Source: JAPWJZ01 sp041287865 (lineage in GTDB: Bacteria > Pseudomonadota > Alphaproteobacteria > Micavibrionales > UBA2020). From it: a DNA stretch of 64,000 nt. Where the stretch lies: contig JBGGMV010000009.1 in assembly GCA_041287865.1 (NCBI GenBank), positions 1-64,000 on the forward strand, in the 5' to 3' direction. The position numbers and the translations under genes are program-made. The notes under the pieces are model-generated. The model ran no database searches. It had not been told where the DNA came from and was given only the letters and a program-made list of their open reading frames with translations. Shown here piece by piece: positions 44,648 through 53,409 of this stretch. The number at the start of each line of letters is the position of its first letter. Position 1 is the first letter of the stretch.

Positions 44648-44821
44648 ATGTTAACTCCTTGTATCTTTTGCTGGTTTGGGAAGAACTTCCCCTCTGACCT
44701 TTTTATACTTCCCCCTTTATGAGCACAAGTGCTTTTGGAATCTTGCGCTACTTTTTTGGGGAAGGGGTCTATCTTATCTGCTATATAACCCGTGGAAAGC
44801 GAGCGGAGTTCCCGACAATTC

Positions 44822-47071
44822 ATGCAACCGGTCCTGCAAAACGACAGATCTTTGTCATATCTCGACACTCTCAACCCCTCGCAGCGCGAGGCGGTGGAAA
44901 CTGTCGACGGGCCGGTGCTGGTACTGGCCGGCGCGGGCACGGGCAAAACCAAGGTGCTGACCACGCGTCTTGGCCACATCCTCTCCACGCAGCGCGCATG
45001 GCCCTCGCAACTGCTGGCCGTCACCTTCACCAACAAGGCCGCTTTCGAGATGAAGAAGCGCGTGTCGGAGCTGACCGGACAACCGGTCGAGGGCTGGTGG
45101 CTGGGCACCTTCCATTCGCTGGCCGCCAAGATGCTGCGCCGCCATGCCGAACTGGTGGGGCTGAAACCGAATTTCACGATATTGGACGAAGACGACCAGA
45201 TCAGGTTGCTGAAGCAATTGCTGGAAGCCGAAAAAATCGACGGCAAGAAATGGCCGCCGCGGATGCTGATGACCTTTATCCAGCGCTGGAAAGACCGCGG
45301 CGAAGCGCCGGGCCAGCAAAACGCGGGCGACACGCGCGAAATTGCCGAAGGCATCCTGCCGAAGCTGTACCAGCAGTATCAGGAACGCCTGCGCACGCTG
45401 AACGCCTGCGATTTCGGCGATCTGCTGCTGCATATGATTACAATTTTCCGCGACCCGAAAAACGCCACGGTGCTGGCCGACTACCAGAACCGCTTCAAAT
45501 ATATTCTGGTCGACGAATATCAGGACACGAACGTTTCGCAATACCTCTGGCTCCGCCTGCTGGCGCAGCAGCACAGAAACATCTGCTGCGTGGGTGATGA
45601 CGACCAATCGATTTACGGCTGGCGCGGGGCGGAAATCGGAAATATTTTGAAATTCGAGCAGGATTTCCCGGGCGCGAAAATCGTGCGGCTGGAACAAAAC
45701 TATCGCTCCACGCAACACATCCTCAGCGCCGCCAACGGCGTGATCGCGCATAACAAGGGCCGCCTTGGCAAGAACCTCTGGAGCGCCGACGACCCCGGCG
45801 AAAAAGTTTCCGTGCGCGGCATCTGGGACGGCCCGCAGGAAGCGCAGATGGTGGCCGAGGAAATCGAAAGCCTGCAACGCAAGAAAATCCCGCTGCACGA
45901 AATGGCCGTGCTGGTGCGCGCCAGCTGGCAGACGCGCGAGTTCGAGGAGCGCTTTATCAAGGAAAGCATCCCTTACCGCGTGATCGGCGGCCTGCGTTTC
46001 TATGAGCGGCAGGAGATCCGCGATGCGATTGCTTATTTGCGCGTGATTGTTTCCCCCGATGACGATCTTGCCTTCCAGCGCATCATCAACGTGCCCAAGC
46101 GCGGCATCGGCGATGCGACGCTGCAAACCCTCTCCGCCGTGGCGCGGGCCAAGAATTTGCCGCTTTATACAACGCTGGGGCAATTGCTGCAGACGGAGGA
46201 ATTCAAGCCCAAGGCGCGCGAGACGCTGCGCACCCTGATGCGCGATTTCGAACGCTGGCGCGAACAGCTGCGCAGCCTGCCGCATCATGAGCTGGCGCAA
46301 ATTGTGCTGGATGAATCGGGCTATACCGGCATGTGGCAGGCCGATAAATCGCCGGAGGCCGCCGGACGGCTGGAGAACCTGAAGGAATTCGCGGCGGCGC
46401 TGGCGGAATTTGAAACGCTCGATACATTCCTCGAACACGTCGCGCTGGTGATGGAGAATGCGGAGAAAGAAGGCACCGATATGGTGTCTGTGATGACCCT
46501 GCACAGCGCGAAAGGTCTGGAGTTTCAGGCCGTGTTCCTGCCGGGCTGGGAGGAAGGCGTCTTCCCCAACCAGCGCAGCATGGATGAAACGGGACTGGCA
46601 GGGCTGGAGGAAGAACGCCGCCTTGCCTACGTCGGCATCACGCGCGCGCGGAAATATGCTTACATCTCTTTCGCCGCCAACCGCATGATTTACGGCAGCT
46701 GGCAAAGCTCCCTGCCCTCCCGCTTCCTTGACGAACTGCCCAAAGACCATGTGGAGGTGAAGGCCAGCGACAGCGGCCTCTATCGCCCGCAGCAGCAACA
46801 GTCTTATGGCGGCGGTGGTTATGGTGGTGGCGGTGGTGGCTGGCAGCGTGGCAAAAGGGCCGAGCTGGTCGACAACAGCATCGACCGCGTCAGCCCCTCG
46901 CTCGCCTCCGAAGGCGGATTTTCGGTCGGCGACCGCGTTTTCCACCAGAAATTCGGCTATGGCACCGTTATCACCACCGAAGGCGACAAGCTCGACATCA
47001 AATTCGACAAGGCCGGCCGCAAAAAAGTCATCGACAGCTTCGTTTCCAAGGAAGGCGAGGAGAATCCGTAA
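44822..47071 (+). CDS. UvrD/PcrA-family ATP-dependent DNA helicase
   Basis: 749 aa from the ATG at 44822; an in-frame GTG at 44792 is an alternative. The superfamily 1 motifs are all present: LNPSQREAV (Q motif), LAGAGTGKT, ILVDEYQDTN, GDDDQSIYGWRGA, LEQNYRS, TLHSAKGLEFQAVF and RRLAYVGITRARK. A Gly-rich linker (GGGGYGGGGGG) precedes a UvrD-type C-terminal domain (GDRVFHQKFGYGTV). It functions in nucleotide-excision and mismatch repair or replication-conflict resolution. Confidence 0.95.
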   Translation: MQPVLQNDRSLSYLDTLNPSQREAVETVDGPVLVLAGAGTGKTKVLTTRLGHILSTQRAWPSQLLAVTFTNKAAFEMKKRVSELTGQPVEGWWLGTFHSLAAKMLRRHAELVGLKPNFTILDEDDQIRLLKQLLEAEKIDGKKWPPRMLMTFIQRWKDRGEAPGQQNAGDTREIAEGILPKLYQQYQERLRTLNACDFGDLLLHMITIFRDPKNATVLADYQNRFKYILVDEYQDTNVSQYLWLRLLAQQHRNICCVGDDDQSIYGWRGAEIGNILKFEQDFPGAKIVRLEQNYRSTQHILSAANGVIAHNKGRLGKNLWSADDPGEKVSVRGIWDGPQEAQMVAEEIESLQRKKIPLHEMAVLVRASWQTREFEERFIKESIPYRVIGGLRFYERQEIRDAIAYLRVIVSPDDDLAFQRIINVPKRGIGDATLQTLSAVARAKNLPLYTTLGQLLQTEEFKPKARETLRTLMRDFERWREQLRSLPHHELAQIVLDESGYTGMWQADKSPEAAGRLENLKEFAAALAEFETLDTFLEHVALVMENAEKEGTDMVSVMTLHSAKGLEFQAVFLPGWEEGVFPNQRSMDETGLAGLEEERRLAYVGITRARKYAYISFAANRMIYGSWQSSLPSRFLDELPKDHVEVKASDSGLYRPQQQQSYGGGGYGGGGGGWQRGKRAELVDNSIDRVSPSLASEGGFSVGDRVFHQKFGYGTVITTEGDKLDIKFDKAGRKKVIDSFVSKEGEENP

Positions 47072-47092
47072 ATCACGGAACGCCTGTTCCTG

Positions 47093-47124
47093 AAAATCCC
47101 CCGCTTACGGAGGCAGGGGATTTT
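47093..47124 (+). terminator. Likely terminator after the helicase gene
   Basis: AAAATCCCC (47093-47101) pairs with GGGGATTTT (47116-47124) over a 14-nt loop, 21 nt after the stop codon. The right arm ends in four T. Confidence 0.55.
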
Positions 47125-47156
47125 GGGTACTATGGCCATGGAAGCAGGAGGCGCAT

Positions 47157-48140
47157 ATGACGCTCGACCAGAAAACCATCACCGTCTTTGGCGGCACAGG
47201 ATTCCTTGGCCGCCATATTATCTGGCAGCTGGCGAAGACCGGCGCGAATATCCGCGTGGCCACACGGTCGAAGGAACGCGCCTATTTCCTCCGCCCCGCA
47301 GGATCGGTGGGGCAGATCACCCCCGTTCTGTGCAGCATCCATAGCGACCAGTCGGTCGCAAGCGTGCTCGATGGCGCGACGCATGCCATCTACCTGCCGG
47401 GCCTGCTGTATGAACGCGGCAAATTCGGCACGTTTAAAAAAGTCCATGTCGAGGCGGCGGAGCGCGTGGCGCGCGCGGCAAAGGCGGCGCGGCTGCAGGT
47501 GCTCGTCCATTTCTCGGCCCTTGGCGCGGCGCTCGATGCGCCGTCGGAATATCTCCGCACCAAGGCGGAAGGCGAGAGCAAGGCGATCCATGCCTTTTCG
47601 CGCACGGCGATCTTGCGCCCCGGCGTCGTTTTCGGGCCCGAGGATGATTTTTTCAACAAGTTTGCGGGCATGGAGCGGCTCTATCCGCTGATGCCGCTGA
47701 TCGCCGGCGGCAAGACGCAGCTGCAACCCGTTTATGTCGGCGATATCGCCAAGGCGGTTTACAATATCATCGCCGATCCCGAATGCGACCGTCACGGCGG
47801 GCATATTTACGAACTTGGCGGCCCCGCCACCTACACGCTGCGGCAGTTGATGGAGCTGACCGGCAAGCATACGGGGAAGAACAAATGCTACCTTCCCCTG
47901 CCCCTGCCGGTGGCGAAAATCGCGGGCGCGATGAGCAGCCTGTGTTCGGCCATCCTGTCCAGCAAACCCGCGCTGACCGTCGATCAGGTCAAGACGCTGA
48001 CGCGCAACAGTATCCTGCAGCCGGGCAGCCCGGGATTGAAGGAACTGGGCGTCACGGCAACGGACGTCGAGGCCATCCTGCCCACCTACCTTGCGCGTTT
48101 CAAGCAGGGCGGGCGCTTCGGCAGCGTGCCAAACGCCTGA
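47157..48140 (+). CDS. NDUFA9-like atypical SDR (complex I-associated)
   Basis: 327 aa. The NAD(P)-binding motif is GGTGFLGRHI near residue 13, followed by VATRSKERAYFL, LVHFSALGAAL (Ser-Ala in place of a catalytic Tyr) and KAEGESKAI plus ILRPGVVFGPEDDF. This is the pattern of bacterial homologues of the complex I subunit NDUFA9, which lack the SDR catalytic tyrosine. Its role in respiration is inferred by homology only. Confidence 0.85.
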   Translation: MTLDQKTITVFGGTGFLGRHIIWQLAKTGANIRVATRSKERAYFLRPAGSVGQITPVLCSIHSDQSVASVLDGATHAIYLPGLLYERGKFGTFKKVHVEAAERVARAAKAARLQVLVHFSALGAALDAPSEYLRTKAEGESKAIHAFSRTAILRPGVVFGPEDDFFNKFAGMERLYPLMPLIAGGKTQLQPVYVGDIAKAVYNIIADPECDRHGGHIYELGGPATYTLRQLMELTGKHTGKNKCYLPLPLPVAKIAGAMSSLCSAILSSKPALTVDQVKTLTRNSILQPGSPGLKELGVTATDVEAILPTYLARFKQGGRFGSVPNA

Positions 48141-48167
48141 TTTTCCTGATTGAAAAGCACGTGCATT

Positions 48168-48189
48168 TAGCCCTGTAATGGGCTATTTT
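48168..48189 (+). terminator. Short intrinsic terminator
   Basis: TAGCCC (48168-48173) pairs with GGGCTA (48180-48185) over a 6-nt loop, followed by TTTTC. It separates the NDUFA9-like gene from surA. Confidence 0.5.
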
Positions 48190-48227
48190 CTGGCAACGCC
48201 CCTTTTCAACACTTCAGGAATACCCGC

Positions 48228-49691
48228 GTGCAAAAACTATTCGCTCTCGCTCTGTTATGCCCCCTTTTGATTTGCATGGCCCTGCTGCCGCACTCCGTGC
48301 AGGCCGCCGAAAGAACCCGCATTGGCATCGCCGCCATCGTCAACGACGATGCGATCACCTGGTCGGATATCGAGAACCGCACGAGATTGTTTATCGCCAG
48401 CGCCAACAAAGGCGCGCCGCCGCCCGAGGCGCAAAAGCAGATCGAGGCCATGGTGCTGTCCCGCCTGATCGACGAGCGCCTGCAGCTGCGCGAAGCCAAG
48501 AACCTCGGCATCGCTGTCTCGGAAGAACAGATCGACAAGGCCTTCGCCGATATCGCGCGCCAGAACAACCTGCAGCCCGACGAGTTCAAGCAGCGCCTTG
48601 CGACATCGGGCATCAAGCCCGCGGCGCTGCTGGAACAAATCAAGGCGGAAGTGGCCTGGTCGCTGGTCGTGCGCCGCAAGCTGCGCCCGCAGATCGTCGT
48701 CTCGGAAACCGAAATCGACACCGCCATGGGCGAGCTACAGAACAAGAAAGGCCATACCGAATACCAGGTTGCCGAGATTCTGCTGAAGGTTCCCGCGCCC
48801 GAAATGGAAACCACCGTGCGCACCGACGCCGAAAAACTGGTGCAGCAGATCACCAAGGGCGCGCAGTTTTCGGTGGTGGCCAGACAAGTGAGCCAGGCCC
48901 CCGGCGCCGCCACCGGCGGCGATCTCGGCTGGCTGCAGGAAGGCCTGCTGGACAAGGCGCTCGACGAGCAACTGGCCCGCATGCACCCCGGCGAGGTGAG
49001 CCCGCCCATCCGCACCGACAAGGGTTATCACATTCTTTTCCTGCGCAACCAGCGCGACGCGGGCAGCGCCATGTCGCCCACGCCGCCGCCTGCGCAGCCG
49101 CAAGCACCCCCGCAGCAGGCCGCCGCCGCGCCCGCTGCATCTCCTGCGCGCCCCGGCCTTGTCGAGGCCGAAACGATCCTGCACCTGAAACAGCTGGTCA
49201 TTCCGGTTGCCACGGGCGAAGCATCGGTGATCGTGAACGCCAAACTGAACCGCGCTGAATCCCTGAAATCCGAAATCACCTCCTGCGAGGGGATGGAAGA
49301 TAAGGCACGTGAATTCCTGGCCGAAGGCACCGGCGACCTTGGCCGCGGCAAACTGAGCCAGCTGCCCGAGGCGCTGCGCAAGGCCGTCGCCACCCTGCCC
49401 GTCGGCCAGCTGAGCGAGCCGGTCAGGATCGAGAACGGCATCGCCGTGCTGATGGTCTGCGAACGCGAAGATATCCCCGGCAGCCCCGTTGCCGCCGCGG
49501 AAGCCCCCGCACCGGCCCCGACGCCCGCGCCTGAACCGGTGCAGGCGGCAGCGCCTGTCCCTGCGCCCGCCCCCGCCGACAATGCCCAGCGCGAGCAAGT
49601 CGCCAACCAGATCGGCTTGAAGCGCCTGAACCAACTGGCGGAGCGTTACCTGAAAGACCTGCGCGCCACGGCCTACATTGAGCGCCGTTGA
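48228..49691 (+). CDS. surA: Periplasmic peptidyl-prolyl isomerase/chaperone SurA
   Basis: 487 aa from a GTG start with AGGA eight bases upstream. The signal peptide ends at SVQA. The N-terminal SurA chaperone domain is ERTRIGIAAIVNDDAITWSDIENR, VLSRLIDERLQLREAKNLGI and so on. One clear parvulin domain follows (YQVAEILLKV, GAATGGDLGWLQEGLLD, PIRTDKGYHIL). After an Ala/Pro/Gln linker a second, degenerate parvulin-like unit appears (GDLGRGKLSQLPEALRKAV). It chaperones outer-membrane proteins through the periplasm. Confidence 0.92.
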   Translation: MQKLFALALLCPLLICMALLPHSVQAAERTRIGIAAIVNDDAITWSDIENRTRLFIASANKGAPPPEAQKQIEAMVLSRLIDERLQLREAKNLGIAVSEEQIDKAFADIARQNNLQPDEFKQRLATSGIKPAALLEQIKAEVAWSLVVRRKLRPQIVVSETEIDTAMGELQNKKGHTEYQVAEILLKVPAPEMETTVRTDAEKLVQQITKGAQFSVVARQVSQAPGAATGGDLGWLQEGLLDKALDEQLARMHPGEVSPPIRTDKGYHILFLRNQRDAGSAMSPTPPPAQPQAPPQQAAAAPAASPARPGLVEAETILHLKQLVIPVATGEASVIVNAKLNRAESLKSEITSCEGMEDKAREFLAEGTGDLGRGKLSQLPEALRKAVATLPVGQLSEPVRIENGIAVLMVCEREDIPGSPVAAAEAPAPAPTPAPEPVQAAAPVPAPAPADNAQREQVANQIGLKRLNQLAERYLKDLRATAYIERR

Positions 49692-50514
49692 TCAATTACC
49701 CCCCCTGCGCGACGTCATCAACCACTACGGGTTGATGGCCAAGAAGTCGCTTGGCCAGAACTTCCTGCTCGACCTCAACCTGACATCCAAAATCGCCCAT
49801 GCGGGCGGCAGCCTGCGCGGCAAGCATGTGATCGAGGTCGGCCCCGGCCCCGGCGGATTAACACGCGGGCTGCTCGGCACCGACGCCATCGACATCCACG
49901 CAATCGAGCGCGACGACCGCTGCGTCGCCGCGCTGCAGTCGCTGGTGGAGGCCTCCGAAGGCCGCCTGATCCTGCACGCCGATGACGCGATCAAGGCCGA
50001 TTACGCGGCGCTCTGCCCGGCCCCACGCGCGCTGGTGGCCAACCTGCCCTATAACATCGCCACCACCTTGCTGGTCGGCTGGCTGAAACAGCTGCACCTG
50101 TTTGACAGCTTCACCCTGATGTTCCAGAAGGAAGTCGCGGAGCGCCTGACCGCCGAAACACGCACCAAGGATTACGGACGCCTGTCAGTGCTGGCGCAGT
50201 GGCTCTGCGAGGTCGAACAAAAATTCGACCTGCCACCCTCGGCCTTTACGCCGCCGCCGAAGGTGACATCCACTGTCGTGCATCTGGTGCCCAAGCCCCG
50301 CAACGACGATATCAGCATTGAATTAATGGAAAAACTGACCGCCGCCGCCTTCGGCCAGCGTCGCAAGATGCTGCGCCAGAGCCTGAAAACGCTGGGCGTG
50401 GACGCGCAGAAACTGCTCGACGATGCGGAGATAGAAGGCACGAAGCGCGCCGAGGAGCTTTTCGTCCCCGATTTCCTGCGCCTTGCGAAGTGTCTCAGGG
50501 ATGGCCCCCGCTAG
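49678..50514 (+). CDS. rsmA: 16S rRNA dimethyladenosine transferase RsmA (KsgA)
   Basis: 278 aa from a TTG start that overlaps the surA end by 14 nt; the N-terminus MSAVDQLPPLRDVINHYGLMAKKSLGQ matches alphaproteobacterial RsmA, so this start is well placed. Motifs are SLGQNFLLDLN, VIEVGPGPGGLTRGLL, IERDDRC and the catalytic NLPYNIATTLL. It dimethylates A1518 and A1519 of 16S rRNA. pdxA, which commonly lies between surA and rsmA, is missing. Confidence 0.97.
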   Translation: MSAVDQLPPLRDVINHYGLMAKKSLGQNFLLDLNLTSKIAHAGGSLRGKHVIEVGPGPGGLTRGLLGTDAIDIHAIERDDRCVAALQSLVEASEGRLILHADDAIKADYAALCPAPRALVANLPYNIATTLLVGWLKQLHLFDSFTLMFQKEVAERLTAETRTKDYGRLSVLAQWLCEVEQKFDLPPSAFTPPPKVTSTVVHLVPKPRNDDISIELMEKLTAAAFGQRRKMLRQSLKTLGVDAQKLLDDAEIEGTKRAEELFVPDFLRLAKCLRDGPR

Positions 50515-50517
50515 GCT

Positions 50518-51483
50518 TTAAACCAGAAGCGTGGCAATGATGAACAATGGCCCGCAGACCAGCACAAACGGTAGCCCGAAATTCCCGATCCAGGGGTGAC
50601 CCATCGTGTTCCAGAAAATGCACCACATGCAGCCCGCGATAAACAGGAGCATCATCTTGCTGCGAAACGGAACGTCTCGCGTCCAGCGCCGGTATTGCCT
50701 GCCCATGCCAACGCACATCCACATGAAAATCGCCATGCACAGGAAGGTAAGCAGGCCTTTCTTGTAATTCTCGAAAAATACCGCCCCCGCCAGCGCGACG
50801 GCAGCGACGAAGAGAAATGGCCCCGTCATATTCACGCTGGCTTGCTCTGCCGGCGGCCCTTTCGGCTCCAGCGGAATCCTCGGCTCCGGCGGGCTGTCGA
50901 CCTCGACCGAGACCATTTCTGTGATCCTGCCGTTACGGACATTGACCGAGGTGCTGCTGTAGCTCCGCGACACCTGCGTGACAACGCGCTTGTTGGTGTT
51001 GGAGGCATCCCTCTTTTCCTTGGGCGGATGCAGGCGCGTGGGTTCCTGTTCAGCTTGCGGTTCTGGCTCGGGCTTCCGCTCCCATACGGCCGTCTGCGGT
51101 GGCGCTTCCGGCTTTGGCGGCGGCGTTATTACGGGTTTCGGCGGCGGCGGATGCTTTTTCGGTGTGGCTGCGGATTTGGCGGCGCCATGATGGTCACGCC
51201 ACCGTTCCAGCTGGAGCATCAGGCCTTCCGGCGTCTGGCCCGTGCCGCGTGTGTAGAGCACCACGCGTGGCTTGGGGGCCTTCGCATCCGGCATTCCAAA
51301 ACCCCCTTCGAAAGCCGTTTCGTGCAAAGCGACGCCCCGCCCCTTCAACAAATCGCCCACAATGCTGAAGCGCACGATATCCCGCCAGCGGAGCGTGTCG
51401 TAGGTGCTCCATTGCACGCCTTCTGCTGTCAGGGTATAGGGGCCGATATGACGCGGGGAGGAGAGGCTGTCGTCGTCGCTCAC
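50518..51483 (-). CDS. Proline-rich membrane protein of unknown function
   Basis: 321 aa. An N-terminal soluble domain (GPYTLTAEGVQWSTYDTLRWRDIVRF) resembles a PH-like or small beta domain. It is followed by a Pro/Lys-rich linker (residues about 110-160) and four hydrophobic segments near the C-terminus (FLFVAAVALAGAVFF, LLTFLCMAIFMWMCVGM, MMLLFIAGCMWCIFW, FGLPFVLVCGPLFIIATLL). No family recognised. It lies just downstream of gmk on the same strand. Confidence 0.72.
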   Translation of the reverse strand: MSDDDSLSSPRHIGPYTLTAEGVQWSTYDTLRWRDIVRFSIVGDLLKGRGVALHETAFEGGFGMPDAKAPKPRVVLYTRGTGQTPEGLMLQLERWRDHHGAAKSAATPKKHPPPPKPVITPPPKPEAPPQTAVWERKPEPEPQAEQEPTRLHPPKEKRDASNTNKRVVTQVSRSYSSTSVNVRNGRITEMVSVEVDSPPEPRIPLEPKGPPAEQASVNMTGPFLFVAAVALAGAVFFENYKKGLLTFLCMAIFMWMCVGMGRQYRRWTRDVPFRSKMMLLFIAGCMWCIFWNTMGHPWIGNFGLPFVLVCGPLFIIATLLV

Positions 51484-51509
51484 GTCCCGCCTCCGGTTTT
51501 ATGAGGAGA

Positions 51510-52196
51510 TTACTTGGAAGGTTTCAGCGTCGACACGAAATTTTCGACGTCCGTCAGGCGGTGGCGCTTCAGGCGCTCGCCTTCGATGATCGCGCGCACG
51601 CGCTGCACGCTTTCCTCGAAATCATGGTTGATGATGGTGTAAGAAAATTCCTTGTAATGCTTGATCTCGTCCTTCGCCTTGGCGAGGCGGCGGCGGATTT
51701 CGTCTTCGCTGTCCTGCGCGCGGTTGTGCAGGCGGTCTTCCAAAGCCTGCCAGCTGGGCGGCAGGATGAAGACGGAAACGACATCATCAGGCATCATGGC
51801 CGAGAGCGAACGGTTGCCCTGCCAGTCCACGTCAAACAAAACGTCCTTGCCAGCCGTCAGCGCGGTTTCGACCGGCGCCTTGGGCGTGCCGTACATCTGG
51901 CTGTTGTAAACGAGCGCGTATTCCAGCATTTCCTCGGCCGCGACCATGCCTTCGAATTTCTCGCGGCTGACGAAATAGTAATGCTTGCCCTCTTCCTCGC
52001 CCGGGCGCTGCTTGCGCGTCGTGGCCGAGACGGAGATGACGGTGTTGGTGTCGCGTTTTGCGATCTCGCGCGAAATGGAGGTCTTGCCGCCGCCGGGGGG
52101 CGAGGCCAGCACAAGCATCATGCCACGGCGTTTGAGCGCCTTGGCCGGGGACGCTTTGGGAGAGCCGCTTTCTGCTTTCATCGCCGTGCTTCGCAT
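51510..52196 (-). CDS. gmk: Guanylate kinase
   Basis: 228 aa. The P-loop is LASPPGGGKTSI (usually SSPSGAGKTT), followed by VSATTRKQRPGEEEGKHYYFVS, EYALVYNSQMYGTPK and VLFDVDWQG. It phosphorylates GMP to GDP. The start at 52196 is used; an ATG at 52181 is an alternative. The PPGGG substitution in the P-loop is uncommon but keeps the GKT core. Confidence 0.95.
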   Translation of the reverse strand: MRSTAMKAESGSPKASPAKALKRRGMMLVLASPPGGGKTSISREIAKRDTNTVISVSATTRKQRPGEEEGKHYYFVSREKFEGMVAAEEMLEYALVYNSQMYGTPKAPVETALTAGKDVLFDVDWQGNRSLSAMMPDDVVSVFILPPSWQALEDRLHNRAQDSEDEIRRRLAKAKDEIKHYKEFSYTIINHDFEESVQRVRAIIEGERLKRHRLTDVENFVSTLKPSK

Positions 52197-52282
52197 GTAA
52201 TATTTGAGGAATAGATTCTTTAAAGGATTGGGACGTTATAACGCGGCGCAGCACGTTAAACAAGTCTCGGGAAAATCACGAT

Positions 52283-53056
52283 ATGGCAAATCCGAAAACC
52301 ATTTTGATTACAGGGGCTTCCAGCGGTATCGGCCGCGCCTTGGCTGAATCTTACGCCTTGCCCGGCACGACCCTTTTGCTGACCGGCCGGCACAAGGATC
52401 GCCTTGCCGAAGCCGAAGCCGCCTGCGCCGCGCGCGGCGCTAGCGTGAAGACCGCGCTGATCTGCGTGACAGACCGCGCCGCGCTTGAAAAACAACTGCT
52501 GGTATGGGATGACGCCAGCCCCATCGACCTTGTCATCGCCAATGCCGGTATTTCAGGCGGGCTGGGCCGTGAAGGCGACGGCGATAAACTGTTCCGCGAC
52601 ATCATGTCCATCAACCTCGACGGCACCTTTAACACCGTCAACCCGCTGATCCCGCGCATGAAGGCGCGCAAATCCGGGCAGATCGTGCTGATGAGCTCGA
52701 TGGCGGGATGGCGCGGGCTGCCCTCGGCCCCCGCCTATAGCGTCAGCAAGAACGCCGTGCGCGCCTATGCGGAGGCGCTGCGCCCGCTGCTGAAAAAAGA
52801 CGGAATCAAGGTGAATGTCATCTGCCCGGGCTTTATCAAGACGCCGCTCACCGACGTGAACACCTATATCATGCCTTTCCTGATGGGCGTGCCGCAGGCG
52901 ACGGCGAAAATCAGGCGCGGCATCGCCCGCAACAAGGCTGTGATCGCCTTCCCGTGGCAGATGCGGTTGTTCATGATGCTGATGACGGCTTTGCCTCGCT
53001 GCGTCTCCGACGCCGTTTTCGCGCGCGCCCCCGTAAAGCCAGACCCTACTGGTTAA
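52283..53056 (+). CDS. Short-chain dehydrogenase/reductase
   Basis: 257 aa. Classical SDR motifs: TGASSGIGRALAES, VIANAGISGGL (NAG), SSMAG and the catalytic YSVSK. The C-terminal region (GIARNKAVIAFPWQMRLFMMLMTALP) fits the subgroup of membrane-associated SDRs. Substrate unknown. Divergent from gmk; its 3' end overlaps the next gene by 11 nt. Confidence 0.9.
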   Translation: MANPKTILITGASSGIGRALAESYALPGTTLLLTGRHKDRLAEAEAACAARGASVKTALICVTDRAALEKQLLVWDDASPIDLVIANAGISGGLGREGDGDKLFRDIMSINLDGTFNTVNPLIPRMKARKSGQIVLMSSMAGWRGLPSAPAYSVSKNAVRAYAEALRPLLKKDGIKVNVICPGFIKTPLTDVNTYIMPFLMGVPQATAKIRRGIARNKAVIAFPWQMRLFMMLMTALPRCVSDAVFARAPVKPDPTG

Positions 53057-53348
53057 GGTTCCCGTAGCTGCTTTTGATGCGGTTGTTAAAGCTGCGCGCC
53101 AGTTGATGGCGGCCGCGCGGGGTTTTGTAATACTGGCGGCTGCGTTTGAAAAACGTCATCTTGCGCCTGACGGGCTGCGGTGCATGTATCGTACCGGCCA
53201 TGCGGGCCTCGCCCATACTGTAGTTTCCGGTGGCCGTGCCTTTGCTGAGGTCGATCCTGATCTTTTTCGCAGGCTCGTTCGCGGCAAAGGCAGCGGCGGC
53301 GCAAAATATTGCACCGCAGAAAGCCATAACTATCAAAAACCGTTTCAT
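53046..53348 (-). CDS. Small exported basic protein of unknown function
   Basis: 100 aa with signal peptide MKRFLIVMAFCGAIFCAAAAFA. The mature part is strongly basic at its C-terminus (RRKMTFFKRSRQYYKTPRGRH). No family recognised. It overlaps the SDR 3' end, convergent. Confidence 0.6.
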   Translation of the reverse strand: MKRFLIVMAFCGAIFCAAAAFAANEPAKKIRIDLSKGTATGNYSMGEARMAGTIHAPQPVRRKMTFFKRSRQYYKTPRGRHQLARSFNNRIKSSYGNLNQ

Positions 53349-53409
53349 GCGAGCCCTTTTCTTTCGTTAAAGCGATGGTACAATCCGTGCACCATAAACA
53401 CAACAGCAG

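Noticed and set aside
44855..46945. 696-codon minus-strand frame opposite the UvrD-like helicase
   Set aside because: Antisense shadow of a clear helicase gene.
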